From contig BCGQ01000003.1 of NCBI GenBank assembly GCA_001599355.1, positions 374,468 to 438,467 of the forward strand: a stretch of 64,000 nucleotides of DNA, in the 5' to 3' direction. This stretch comes from Nakazawaea peltata. Lineage: Eukaryota; Ascomycota; Pichiomycetes; Alaninales; Pachysolenaceae. A program made the position numbers and the translations under genes. Position 1 is the first letter of the stretch. Each line of letters starts with the position of its first letter. The notes below the pieces were generated by a model that was not told the origin of the DNA, did no database searches, and saw nothing but the letters and a program-made list of their open reading frames with translations. This document shows positions 55,951-64,000 of the stretch, one piece after another.

Positions 55951-58900
55951 TTACGTAAAATATTGCGAACTCTCAGGAGTCAACTCCTTTATAAGAAGAT
56001 CCCATAGAGAGTAAATCAAGTTATTTAAGATGATCTCATTTTGTATCATGGCATGCAATTTGACGGCAGCAAATTTACTATTTGACCCCCCGAATAGCCG
56101 CGCCGCAGAGTCCACAAGAAATTTCTCCAAGATCAATTTGGATTTTGTTCTAGTTGAAGATTTCTCGATTAATGAGCGCGGTTTGCTTCTTTGACGCCAT
56201 GAACCACCAGGCCACAACTTATCGCGAAGTGCAATGACCAAATCAAGAATCTTCTCGGGAGCACGAAGTTGTGCGAAATTCTCACGAACTTTCTTTTCGA
56301 CGGTGGACCCGAGAAGTTGTTGAAGAACCACGACGATTGCACGACCACGGATCCAGGTGTTACTTTTGTTGAAGTTGAAGAGAGAAATGATCAAATCGCA
56401 GATCGGGTTGACGAAGGAGGCTTTTTCTACTTCTTCGAAAGAGTTCAATTCCATTTGTAAGTCATTGACAGCAGCAGGGGAGTCGGCTCGGGAGTCGGCT
56501 CGGGACTCTGGGCGAGAGCCTATCTCAAGGTCTGAACTTGATACTCCTCGGCTAGACGATATTGGAGGGTTCAAAATACCTGTCACCGGTAAAGGAACCC
56601 TCGATGACAATGACGTATAGAATTTACTGGCCACGGTCTCCACTTTAGTACGACGACTCAACTTTGTAGATGAGTTCAATGAGTCATTCAAGTCCATGGC
56701 AAACACTTCCGAAGAGAGGAACGATCGAAAGAGCAGGTTAGCACAAACATCAGGCATCGTGATAAGCTCTTGTAAATACAGTTCCAATTGAGACTTTCTT
56801 TCCTCAATGAGTGACTTCTGTTGTTGGAACTTCATGATCACTTTCCGTTTAGGAAACTTGAGCTCTTGTACTTTCGGGTACATCGCTTTCAAGTATTCGT
56901 TCAATTTGTAGAATTGACTGTAACGACGAGGGATGATCCACCCAGCTGTCACTTTACCTTTATCATCCAGCTCTAACCGTTGGACCTCGATTATATAAAG
57001 AATGAACTGCTTCTCAGGAATATAAGACTGAATTCTTACCTTTGACTTCCCGTAGAGAGAATTGTCATTCTCCTGTACGATGAACTGTTGCTTTTGAAGG
57101 TCTTTCAAATGGATCTCTCTCTCAAGAGCCAGTTTGGACTTCCTCAAGATCTTCAACTCGGCTACATTGTTGGTGATTTCTGCCTTATTCAACAAGGGTT
57201 CGATTATAGCCAACTGTTTCTGGAGTCTTTCGATCTCCGAGCTTAGTCTTTGTATGACTTCTGAGAGATTCAAGTCACCTGGAGCAGCCAATTGAACTTC
57301 AGCTGGAGAAATCGACAGCTTCTCACTCCCAGATGCATTATCAGGATTGGAATCGAGATCAGAGTCGCTGAGATCATCGAATATACGACTTCTTCTCTTA
57401 TTTAATTGAGGTGTATCTAAGGGATTGAGTACCTCACTTGATTCCATCTCGGAGAACAAGCTTTGTTCAGAGTCAACTCCAAATAAATCCTTCTGCAATT
57501 GAGTCTGATCAGAGACAGTCAGAGATGAACTCAATTCAGAGCTCTCTTGAAGATCAATTTGGGAGTTCCGATTAGAAGAAACTCCATAGTCTGATCTGGA
57601 GTTGTTATCGTGTATCATGATATCATTCAAGGCATCTTCAACGGCACGGATCACATTATCTCCGACATCTGCCTTATCAGAGTTCTTGTCTTGTTTGTCT
57701 TCCTCGTACAATTCCTCATCTAAGAGATCAGGTAGCTGTTTGCCGTTGTCTTTGTCGGACATGAAGTCCTCGGTCGACAATAACCTTAGGAACAAGTCAG
57801 ATTCTTTGAAAGCTAAGAAATCGGTCTTCTCCATCCGGTTGAAGGTCTCTTTCTGGAGAATCAAAAGAGCTTTCCTGGCCTTGACATAATCATCAAGTCT
57901 CTTTGGTTCCATCTGGACAAACTTCGAGACAGAGGCATAGCTCTGAGCATCGATTTTCAAGGTTTTGGACTGGAAGAATTGATGGAAAATCAGTTCGATA
58001 TCATCTGATTGAGATAAATCCAAACTGAGGGACATGGCTACGAGTTCCTCGTCATCACTTTCCAGATCTTCGTAGTCACTGATATCTTCCAATGGAGATT
58101 TAATACCGTTGACAGTGAGCCAGAACTGTAGCAATGAAGTTCTAGAACGTTGCTCCATGAATTCCATGAAATAAGTCATTGAGGTGGGGTTGGTGAGGAT
58201 ATCTTCGAGGGTCAAGTCCAATTTACTGTTTTTAGGAAGAGATTCAGGTCTGAATTCTTGGTTTGAATGAGCCCCATTGGCTGCTGAGTCTTCTAAATAT
58301 TCCAACCGCTCGTCAATGAGGGTCTTCAACACCTGGAGTCTCTTATTATACTGTCTTAAATCGTGCAGGACATCTGTGTCATTCCCAATGAGTCGCACGC
58401 TCTTGCTTAATTGTAATGTTGTGTAATATCTAAGTTGTTTCAATTCATGAATACTTTGAGCTCTTTTGACTTTCTTGGAGATCTTCTCAAACTGCGGCTT
58501 AGTTGATCTGGTAGTAAGGAGTTTGGTCATGAGAGAATTCTTGGAAAAGTCAAGTGTCTTATTACCTAACAAGCTCTCATCGGCATGTAAATCTAAGATA
58601 CTTCTGAATTGTTGGACTTGGTCTCTATCTTTGAGGACAGATCCTATCAGAGAGACTATGATTTGGTTCCAGAAATCGGCTTCCCCAACCATTGATAATG
58701 AAGGGTAAAGCACACAGGATACCAAGATATTACGGACTAAGATGGCCACTGGAGAACAGTCAGCCTCGGTCTTGGGCAAAAGTGATTTGAGAACTGGCTC
58801 AAATGATTGTTGGAGATACGTTTTACGGTCGATATCTGTATGCAAATGTTTGGCCTTAAGGGCCGGATGAAGATTCCCTTTGTTGAAATTGGAGGCTATC

Positions 58901-59463
58901 AGGAAATCCATGTCTTTAGCGTTGACTTTCTTCTTACTACGGACGATCTCTTCTGCTATGACAAAATTATCAAAATGTTCATTCAATAGTGGGATGACCT
59001 TGAGGACTGTGAACTCAGCAAGGTCGAGTGATTCCAATTTCGTAGCAAGCTGCTGTACAACTAGTCCTATATCTTTTTTCAAATGAACAATGAACTCCTC
59101 GTCCAGAGTGATTCTCGAGTACCAACTCTGAATGAAGTCCCTGACTATGTAATCGATGATGCTTTGGATGGACTCAGAGATGGGGAAATTTTCAGGGAAA
59201 AGAGCTGGAAATGGCTCAGAATCTGACTCCTTGAGTCCCCATTCCTTTTCATATATGAAATTGAGTCTAGGGAAGTTCTTTACCTCCTTCTGAGGACTCC
59301 TCCGTCGCTGTCCAAATAAGCTCAGCTCATGCGATGCAAATATGAGAATAATGGGGATAATGAACAAATCTGTGAACAAGTATCGGAATATCACGATGAT
59401 CCCGGCTATCACAGCCAACCGCTGTCTGAATGGCATCAGATCGACACGAGATATCAAGCTCAT
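55951..59463 (-). CDS. MDM1: PXA-RGS-PX sorting nexin Mdm1, ER-vacuole contact protein
   Basis: The protein has 1170 residues (yeast Mdm1 is 1127). It is anchored in the ER by N-terminal hydrophobic segments (LAVIAGIIVIFRYLFTDLFI, then IIPIILIFASH) and bridges to the vacuole through its PX domain. In order it has membrane anchor, PXA domain (about residues 85-290), RGS-like domain (about 420-560; MTYFMEFMEQRSRTSLLQFW), acidic linker, PX domain (about 805-915; ILYIIEVQRLELDDKG and IPRRYSQFYKLNEYLKAMYP) and C-terminal nexin domain (about 1040-1160). This domain order is shared only with the SNX13/14/19/25 family. It ends 224 bp from the convergent MCM2. Confidence 0.93.
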   Translation of the reverse strand: MSLISRVDLMPFRQRLAVIAGIIVIFRYLFTDLFIIPIILIFASHELSLFGQRRRSPQKEVKNFPRLNFIYEKEWGLKESDSEPFPALFPENFPISESIQSIIDYIVRDFIQSWYSRITLDEEFIVHLKKDIGLVVQQLATKLESLDLAEFTVLKVIPLLNEHFDNFVIAEEIVRSKKKVNAKDMDFLIASNFNKGNLHPALKAKHLHTDIDRKTYLQQSFEPVLKSLLPKTEADCSPVAILVRNILVSCVLYPSLSMVGEADFWNQIIVSLIGSVLKDRDQVQQFRSILDLHADESLLGNKTLDFSKNSLMTKLLTTRSTKPQFEKISKKVKRAQSIHELKQLRYYTTLQLSKSVRLIGNDTDVLHDLRQYNKRLQVLKTLIDERLEYLEDSAANGAHSNQEFRPESLPKNSKLDLTLEDILTNPTSMTYFMEFMEQRSRTSLLQFWLTVNGIKSPLEDISDYEDLESDDEELVAMSLSLDLSQSDDIELIFHQFFQSKTLKIDAQSYASVSKFVQMEPKRLDDYVKARKALLILQKETFNRMEKTDFLAFKESDLFLRLLSTEDFMSDKDNGKQLPDLLDEELYEEDKQDKNSDKADVGDNVIRAVEDALNDIMIHDNNSRSDYGVSSNRNSQIDLQESSELSSSLTVSDQTQLQKDLFGVDSEQSLFSEMESSEVLNPLDTPQLNKRRSRIFDDLSDSDLDSNPDNASGSEKLSISPAEVQLAAPGDLNLSEVIQRLSSEIERLQKQLAIIEPLLNKAEITNNVAELKILRKSKLALEREIHLKDLQKQQFIVQENDNSLYGKSKVRIQSYIPEKQFILYIIEVQRLELDDKGKVTAGWIIPRRYSQFYKLNEYLKAMYPKVQELKFPKRKVIMKFQQQKSLIEERKSQLELYLQELITMPDVCANLLFRSFLSSEVFAMDLNDSLNSSTKLSRRTKVETVASKFYTSLSSRVPLPVTGILNPPISSSRGVSSSDLEIGSRPESRADSRADSPAAVNDLQMELNSFEEVEKASFVNPICDLIISLFNFNKSNTWIRGRAIVVVLQQLLGSTVEKKVRENFAQLRAPEKILDLVIALRDKLWPGGSWRQRSKPRSLIEKSSTRTKSKLILEKFLVDSAARLFGGSNSKFAAVKLHAMIQNEIILNNLIYSLWDLLIKELTPESSQYFT

Positions 59464-59661
59464 TGTGCGGTTCTCAGCTCTCCAAACCTCTCTGTTCGAC
59501 TCACCTCTGTCACTTTGTAGGTGAGAGGCAGCGCGGATGTACGAGATTACTGTTTTGGGATAGATTTGTTTCGTTTTGGTGTATTTTTCCTGATTGGGTA
59601 TCAGAGTTGCCTAAATGGGAAAACTACAGAAGGGGGTGATAAAAGGGGGTAATAAATCCAT

Positions 59662-62136
59662 TTAAAGTTTGACTTCGGTACCTATGAATAACACTTCTTG
59701 GTCATCGGAGACGTGAAGGTTTTTGTGGTGATCTTGGAATAAGTTGTTCAACGGAGCGAAGACTTGTTCGATCACGAAAGATCTAATGTAGATTCCCAGC
59801 TTCACAAAGAAACCTTTAGTCTTGTTTTGGGTCAGATATTCGTTCACTTTGTACAGGAACCTGTCCAGAGTGACTATTTCCCTTTCGAAGATATGTAAGA
59901 CAGGAGTGGAGAGTCTTCCATCTGGCTGCATATAGGATCTTTTGAGTGTTTCATCGAATTGAACATCTTCTTCATCGATCTCACTTATCTTTGCTCTGGC
60001 AAGAATCTCTGATACAATTTCGTTGTCAATATTGACTTTGTCCATGAATCCAAATCTGACAATACACCTGTGGAATCCTGGCATTTGTCTCATTGGTTCG
60101 ATAACGACTCTTTCGTGGCTGGAGACATAAGGCACAGGTGCCACTCTTATACCTAAGAAGACAAAATCTTCAGGGATCAGAGGGAACGATGTGATTATAT
60201 GTTTGAATTGAGCCGGAACTGTGTTTGGCGAGTTCAATGTGTGCATCACATTAGTAAACATGATTGCAACACCACTATATCTATTAACTCTGACATTATC
60301 ACCTCCTGGCATAATTGCTACAAGAGGTTCAGTGGATTCTAATGAGGTCTGATCAGATTCTGGGACTCTGTTAATGATCGAACGATCAATTTGAACCGTC
60401 ATTGGAACCGGTGCTTTTCTCTTGAAAATGTCTCTCAATCTAACTCTGTCATTGTATTCTTGTTTGATCTTCAAACTTCTGCACCATCTCCAGAACCAAA
60501 TGAAAGAGAACATAAGAACTGTCATCATCAATGGGAACCAAGCACCATGAGGAACCTTTTTCAACCCTGCAATCACCATACAAAGATCAAGAGCACCAAT
60601 AGCCAAGTAAATGAATATACAAAGGAAGATGTTTGCTCTGTAGACATATAATAAGCAAAGTGTGATCAAGTTGGTGGTAACGAAGAAGTCCATGGCAACA
60701 CCCAAACCATAAGCAGCTGTGACATTGGCCGAAGTTTGGAAACCAACAGCAGTCAAGATTACCAGTATCATTAAAATGAAGTTGATAGCTGGCATGAAGA
60801 TCAGACCGTGGTTCTTTGGATTCAAATATACAATCTTGAATTTTGGGAAACAGTCAATCAGGATTAATTGCTTCAAGATTGAGAAAACACCAAGGATAAG
60901 AGCCTGAGACGCAATAATCGTAGAAAGTGTAGCAATAACGAAGATGAACCAATAAAGACCTCCATTGGTTCCACCTGGAATAGAAAGATAGAACACATTC
61001 GAATATGCTTCAGGGTGTACGATCAAATATGCACATTGTCCCAAATATGCGAGCATCAAAAGAGGGTAAACAAACATACCCAAAGTCAACTGAACAGATG
61101 TTTGAGAGAAGTGACCAATGTCAGCAAACATCAGTTCAGTACCGGTGATAGCAAGCATGACGGAACCCAAAGGATCGATGTCACCCTGTCTTCTCAAGTA
61201 GTAGATCAGCTCAGCTGGATTCAAAGCCTTAAAAATAGCAGGGTGTAAACGGATGTTGATAATTCCTATAACCAGGATAGAGACCAACCACGTAAAAATA
61301 ATAGGAGCGAAGCTGAAGGAAATCTTCAGAGATCCAAATACTTGGATCAGAAATAAAACGACGAAAATGGCACAAGAGACTGGTAATACACTATCGAAGG
61401 ATGGAACCAGGACACCAATACCATCGACAGCAGACAAAACTGAAGTGGTTGGTGTTAACAAACCATCACTCATAACCAACCCACACCCAACAAAACAAAG
61501 GGCCATGATAACAGTTGATAATACTCTGTTAACAAATGTCTCATTGAAGATAAATCCCTTTTTGGAGTTCGAGGATGACAGAGTTGACATATGGGTTTCT
61601 GATCTGGTGATAAGCAACATGTCATCCATTTCCTTTTCTCCCGGTAACTTAACACCTTCAGGACCAATCTTCAAAGTTCTAGCAATTTTGGCATAAATAG
61701 CGATCTGACCACCTTCTCCATTATTTGGACCAAATTGTAAAACAATAAGACAGTATTTAAAGATAACAACCAAGGTGAAAATCCAAAAGATACACGACAT
61801 TGCACCGTAAAGATCTTCTTTACTTGGTTCTCCATCAGCAAAGATTGTGCTGACTGTATAAAGTGGAGAGGTTCCAATATCACCATAAATGGAACCCAAA
61901 CTCATAAAACTGAGATATAAGGTATGGGACCATTTATTAGAAGATTTTCTAGGACTCTCACCCTTGTAGCTGCCAGTATGTTTTGGAGTTAAATCTTCGA
62001 TATCACGTTCAACATCGAATTCACCAGACAGAATTGAATCTGCTGCTCCTATATCAGTTTCCATGGCGTAAGAGGATGAATCAACGGTATGGTCGGCTAT
62101 ATTCAGGTCTTTTTTGAATATGTTTTCGTTATTCAT
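59662..62136 (-). CDS. HAK1: High-affinity potassium transporter, HAK/KUP family
   Basis: The protein has 824 residues from the ATG at 62136; the preceding codon of the frame is GTG. It imports K+ with protons at low external K+; S. cerevisiae lacks this family but many other yeasts have it. Family motifs are SLGSIYGDIGTSPLY, NGEGGQIAIYAKI, VMSDGLLTPTTSVLSAVDG, AITGTELMFADIGHFS and AYGLGVAMDFF, with about 12 membrane segments to residue 520. A hydrophilic C-terminal domain follows. A 1.3-kb upstream region suggests complex regulation. Confidence 0.94.
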   Translation of the reverse strand: MNNENIFKKDLNIADHTVDSSSYAMETDIGAADSILSGEFDVERDIEDLTPKHTGSYKGESPRKSSNKWSHTLYLSFMSLGSIYGDIGTSPLYTVSTIFADGEPSKEDLYGAMSCIFWIFTLVVIFKYCLIVLQFGPNNGEGGQIAIYAKIARTLKIGPEGVKLPGEKEMDDMLLITRSETHMSTLSSSNSKKGFIFNETFVNRVLSTVIMALCFVGCGLVMSDGLLTPTTSVLSAVDGIGVLVPSFDSVLPVSCAIFVVLFLIQVFGSLKISFSFAPIIFTWLVSILVIGIINIRLHPAIFKALNPAELIYYLRRQGDIDPLGSVMLAITGTELMFADIGHFSQTSVQLTLGMFVYPLLMLAYLGQCAYLIVHPEAYSNVFYLSIPGGTNGGLYWFIFVIATLSTIIASQALILGVFSILKQLILIDCFPKFKIVYLNPKNHGLIFMPAINFILMILVILTAVGFQTSANVTAAYGLGVAMDFFVTTNLITLCLLYVYRANIFLCIFIYLAIGALDLCMVIAGLKKVPHGAWFPLMMTVLMFSFIWFWRWCRSLKIKQEYNDRVRLRDIFKRKAPVPMTVQIDRSIINRVPESDQTSLESTEPLVAIMPGGDNVRVNRYSGVAIMFTNVMHTLNSPNTVPAQFKHIITSFPLIPEDFVFLGIRVAPVPYVSSHERVVIEPMRQMPGFHRCIVRFGFMDKVNIDNEIVSEILARAKISEIDEEDVQFDETLKRSYMQPDGRLSTPVLHIFEREIVTLDRFLYKVNEYLTQNKTKGFFVKLGIYIRSFVIEQVFAPLNNLFQDHHKNLHVSDDQEVLFIGTEVKL

Positions 62137-63446
62137 CACTGTAAAGCGCGGAGGGGTGATTTTTAATAAAAAAAAATAGCAGTTGGTGGGCTGATTTGAG
62201 CTGTTTGAAGTATATCAATAGATAGATAATTAACTACAGAGAGACGAAGACGATTAGAGGATGTTTAAAGGGTATTTATATTTACAGTGCTGAGTTTTCG
62301 AATTTTGGGGGGGAGAGGGGTTAGTATTGCAGAAAAATTTTCGAAAGAGGGATACAACAATATTTTGGTGCGCTAGTAAAAACACTTTTTTTTTGCGTGC
62401 GCCAGTACTATGAACAGTGTTGCGGCCTCAGTGTGAGGCTGGAAAAAGGTGTCACATGGGGAGCCGTTCATCCAGTTGAAACTGTAACTGGTTAGGGGAA
62501 CAGATCGAGTTCTCCTACTTACTAAAATCACTCAACCCAGGCGAGCTCAAAAATTACGTAATTGTTTTGTTCAAGTAGAGATCTCGAGACTATTCCCATT
62601 GTCCCAAAGCTTCAAAATGCACAGTAAGGCTATGTCCCTGGCGAGGTGCGCAAGGTGGAACGAAAATTTTTAAATGAATGTCAGAAATTACACTGTGAGA
62701 ATTTTAGTTTACTCTGAGGGATTTTTGGGAGGTGAGGTTTTTTTTTTTTTTTTGGTTTTTGCGTAGAGGTTTGCAAATTTTCTTGGGTATTTTTTTATTT
62801 GTGCAGCAGATTCCGCTGCGCGAGACGTTCCAGTTTAGGATTAATTTGAGTGACGAATTTCCTTGAGTAGCGAAAGTCAAGCATTGACTATTGTTTGCGT
62901 TCAAGAATTTACTATAAACGAAGATTTGATTACACGGAGATGGACGAGGTGAAGGTGCGGGATTTATGAAATAGCATGAGGTACATTTCAGCGTCTTGGT
63001 TGTGTGGTTGGCTTCTTCAAGATTATTTTGAAATTTATTTTGTTGTCGAGTCGTCGAAAGGTGTCTCGAGATTTGTTCAATTTTAATGTTGGGGGGTGTG
63101 TGAATCCCCTCGGTGTTTCCCCTCGCAGATAGTTTTTTTTTCCGTTTCGAACCTGTGTGTTATGTTTTGTTTTCCTCTTTTTTTGTTTAGAAATGATTTT
63201 CCACAAGTATCGAGCAACTAACTGATTTTTGATATTCGTAGTTTGCTCATGAAGGATGACCTGGTGTTACGAGGTAAAGATGAGATGTCTAAATATATGT
63301 ATTAAATGCAGATAATGATGCGAGTTTGGTGTAAATCTAGAGAGAGAGCATTATTGTTTGAGGTCTATGAGATGATATTGCGTATTAGTGTTGTTTTTCA
63401 GTACGATCTCTTGTTCTATTATTGACCTCTTTGTTTGTAAGATTTT
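62137..63446 (-). promoter_or_regulatory. Long intergenic region upstream of HAK1
   Basis: This is the longest gene-free stretch, 1,310 bp. It contains a GTAAAGCGC element directly before the HAK1 ATG (62141-62149), AAAAATTTTCG near 62333, and a T16 run (62738-62753). Other short features include GTGCGC(C/T)AGTA twice, near 62370 and 62399. On the minus strand TACTAAC (about 62321-62327) and GTAAGT (about 62514-62519) could belong to a 5' UTR intron, but the evidence is thin. No coding region stands out. Confidence 0.45.
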
Positions 63447-64000
63447 TCATTTCAAGTTCTTGACTTTCTTAGTGGATTTGGTTGACTTCTTTTGTTTCTT
63501 TTCAACTTTACTAGACTTGATTTTGTTCTCTGTCAGTTTCTTGTCTTTCTTCTCCTTCTTCTCTTTCTTCTCTTTCTTCTCCTTCTTCTCCTTCTTCTCC
63601 TTCTTCTCCTTCTTCTCTTTCTTCTCTTTCTTCTCCTTCTTCTCACTCTTGTCTGTCTTCAATTTCTTCTTCTCATTCTTGTCCGTCTTCAGTTTCTTCG
63701 GTTTCTTCTCCTTCTTCACCTCCTCATCTCCAATCTTTCTCTTCAACGACTTCCTAATCAACTCATCTGTAACCATAACACTGGTCACCACCTTCTGCTT
63801 AACTTGTAACTGATCAGTATTTCCAACTGTCCCTGCTAACCCCTCTCCCTTCACAAACATCTTATACAAAGGAGATTCATTTTCTTTCATTCCACTAACC
63901 TTCACCTCATTCTGTTTAAAGGTGATATCAGTACTAGACAGCATCACATCCAACCCTTTCAACTGCCCATCAAATACTCTCTCCCACCATGCATCTCCAT
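63447..64000 (-). CDS. TMA23: Nucleolar ribosome biogenesis protein Tma23, 3' part
   Basis: The frame runs off the right edge, so the start is outside. At the edge it reads GDAWWERVFDGQLKGLDV, the signature that follows the G-patch in Tma23-type proteins, then a central variable part and a Lys/Glu-rich tail with about 11 KKE units coded by a 9-nt repeat. Tma23 is a nucleolar protein with a role in ribosome assembly. About 184 codons are visible. The alternative is another small G-patch protein, but WWERVFDGQLKGLDV is characteristic. Confidence 0.8.
   Translation of the reverse strand, partial: GDAWWERVFDGQLKGLDVMLSSTDITFKQNEVKVSGMKENESPLYKMFVKGEGLAGTVGNTDQLQVKQKVVTSVMVTDELIRKSLKRKIGDEEVKKEKKPKKLKTDKNEKKKLKTDKSEKKEKKEKKEKKEKKEKKEKKEKKEKKEKKEKKDKKLTENKIKSSKVEKKQKKSTKSTKKVKNLK
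63550..63648. repeat. 9-bp coding repeat (KKE), 11 copies
   Basis: Eleven units of TTCTC(C/T)TTC run without interruption, each coding Lys-Lys-Glu on the minus strand inside TMA23. C/T variation is silent. The opposite strand stays open as Phe/Ser- or Leu-rich shadows. Confidence 0.95.

Noticed and set aside
62137-62519. 5' UTR intron of HAK1 (TACTAAC near 62321, GTAAGT near 62514 on the minus strand)
   Set aside because: The motifs are short, the coding start does not require it, and chance occurrence in AT-rich DNA is plausible.
63388-63813. Phe/Ser-rich and Leu-rich plus-strand frames
   Set aside because: Complement of the Lys/Glu repeat in TMA23.
1-64000. CTG-Ser clade or ordinary CTG-Leu yeast
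   Set aside because: Considered, but the conserved positions checked favour Ala over both. Two Ser matches and one Leu match do not outweigh seven Ala matches.

Overview
The window is nuclear DNA of a budding yeast (Saccharomycotina). It is densely packed with mostly intronless genes that match well-known yeast families, it carries a ribosomal-protein gene with a TACTAAC branch-point intron, and it holds two compact tRNA genes. Where conserved proteins contain a CTG codon, the family residue is most often alanine: SEC21, HRP1, SMF1 (two sites), PKA, DBP10 and KRI1. This points to the CUG-Ala clade (Pachysolen, Nakazawaea, Peterozyma), several members of which assimilate nitrate. If so, translations made with the standard code show Leu where the cell inserts Ala. 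Family comparisons were made from memory, not by computed alignment.

Left part (1-20 kb): the 3' part of SEC21 (COPI gamma), RKM1 (ribosomal-protein lysine methylase), a highly expressed ADH6-type NADPH alcohol dehydrogenase, then a nitrate-assimilation block. That block is a Zn2Cys6 regulator, a divergent nitrate transporter (YNT1 type), and a second, paralogous Zn2Cys6 regulator with three GATAAG sites upstream. The nitrate and nitrite reductase genes are not in the window. TRM11, HRP1 and the metal transporter SMF1 follow.

Middle (20-45 kb): RPS19 (455-nt intron), an F-box-like gene, the PKA catalytic subunit, DBP10, ALR1 (Mg uptake), KRI1, EMW1, a TMEM33/Pom33-like membrane protein, tRNA-Gly(GCC), a membrane-anchored histidine-phosphatase relative with an altered active site, KCS1 (inositol pyrophosphate synthesis), a coiled-coil protein and SRP21. 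Ribosome biogenesis genes (DBP10, KRI1) and the neighbouring RKM1, TRM11 and EMW1 have AAAATTTTT (RRPE-like) tracts upstream, often with GATGAG (PAC-like) sites.

Right part (45-64 kb): SSH4 (Rsp5 adaptor), an unknown small coiled-coil gene, a membrane/coiled-coil protein of AcrB-like layout, HNM1 (choline transporter), tRNA-Pro(TGG), MCM2 with ECB and MCB cell-cycle sites upstream, MDM1, HAK1 (K+ transporter) and the 3' part of TMA23. Intergenic DNA is rich in short minisatellites and in a dispersed GTAAARTGCTGA-like motif. I saw no transposon, LTR element, CRISPR array or virus-derived sequence.
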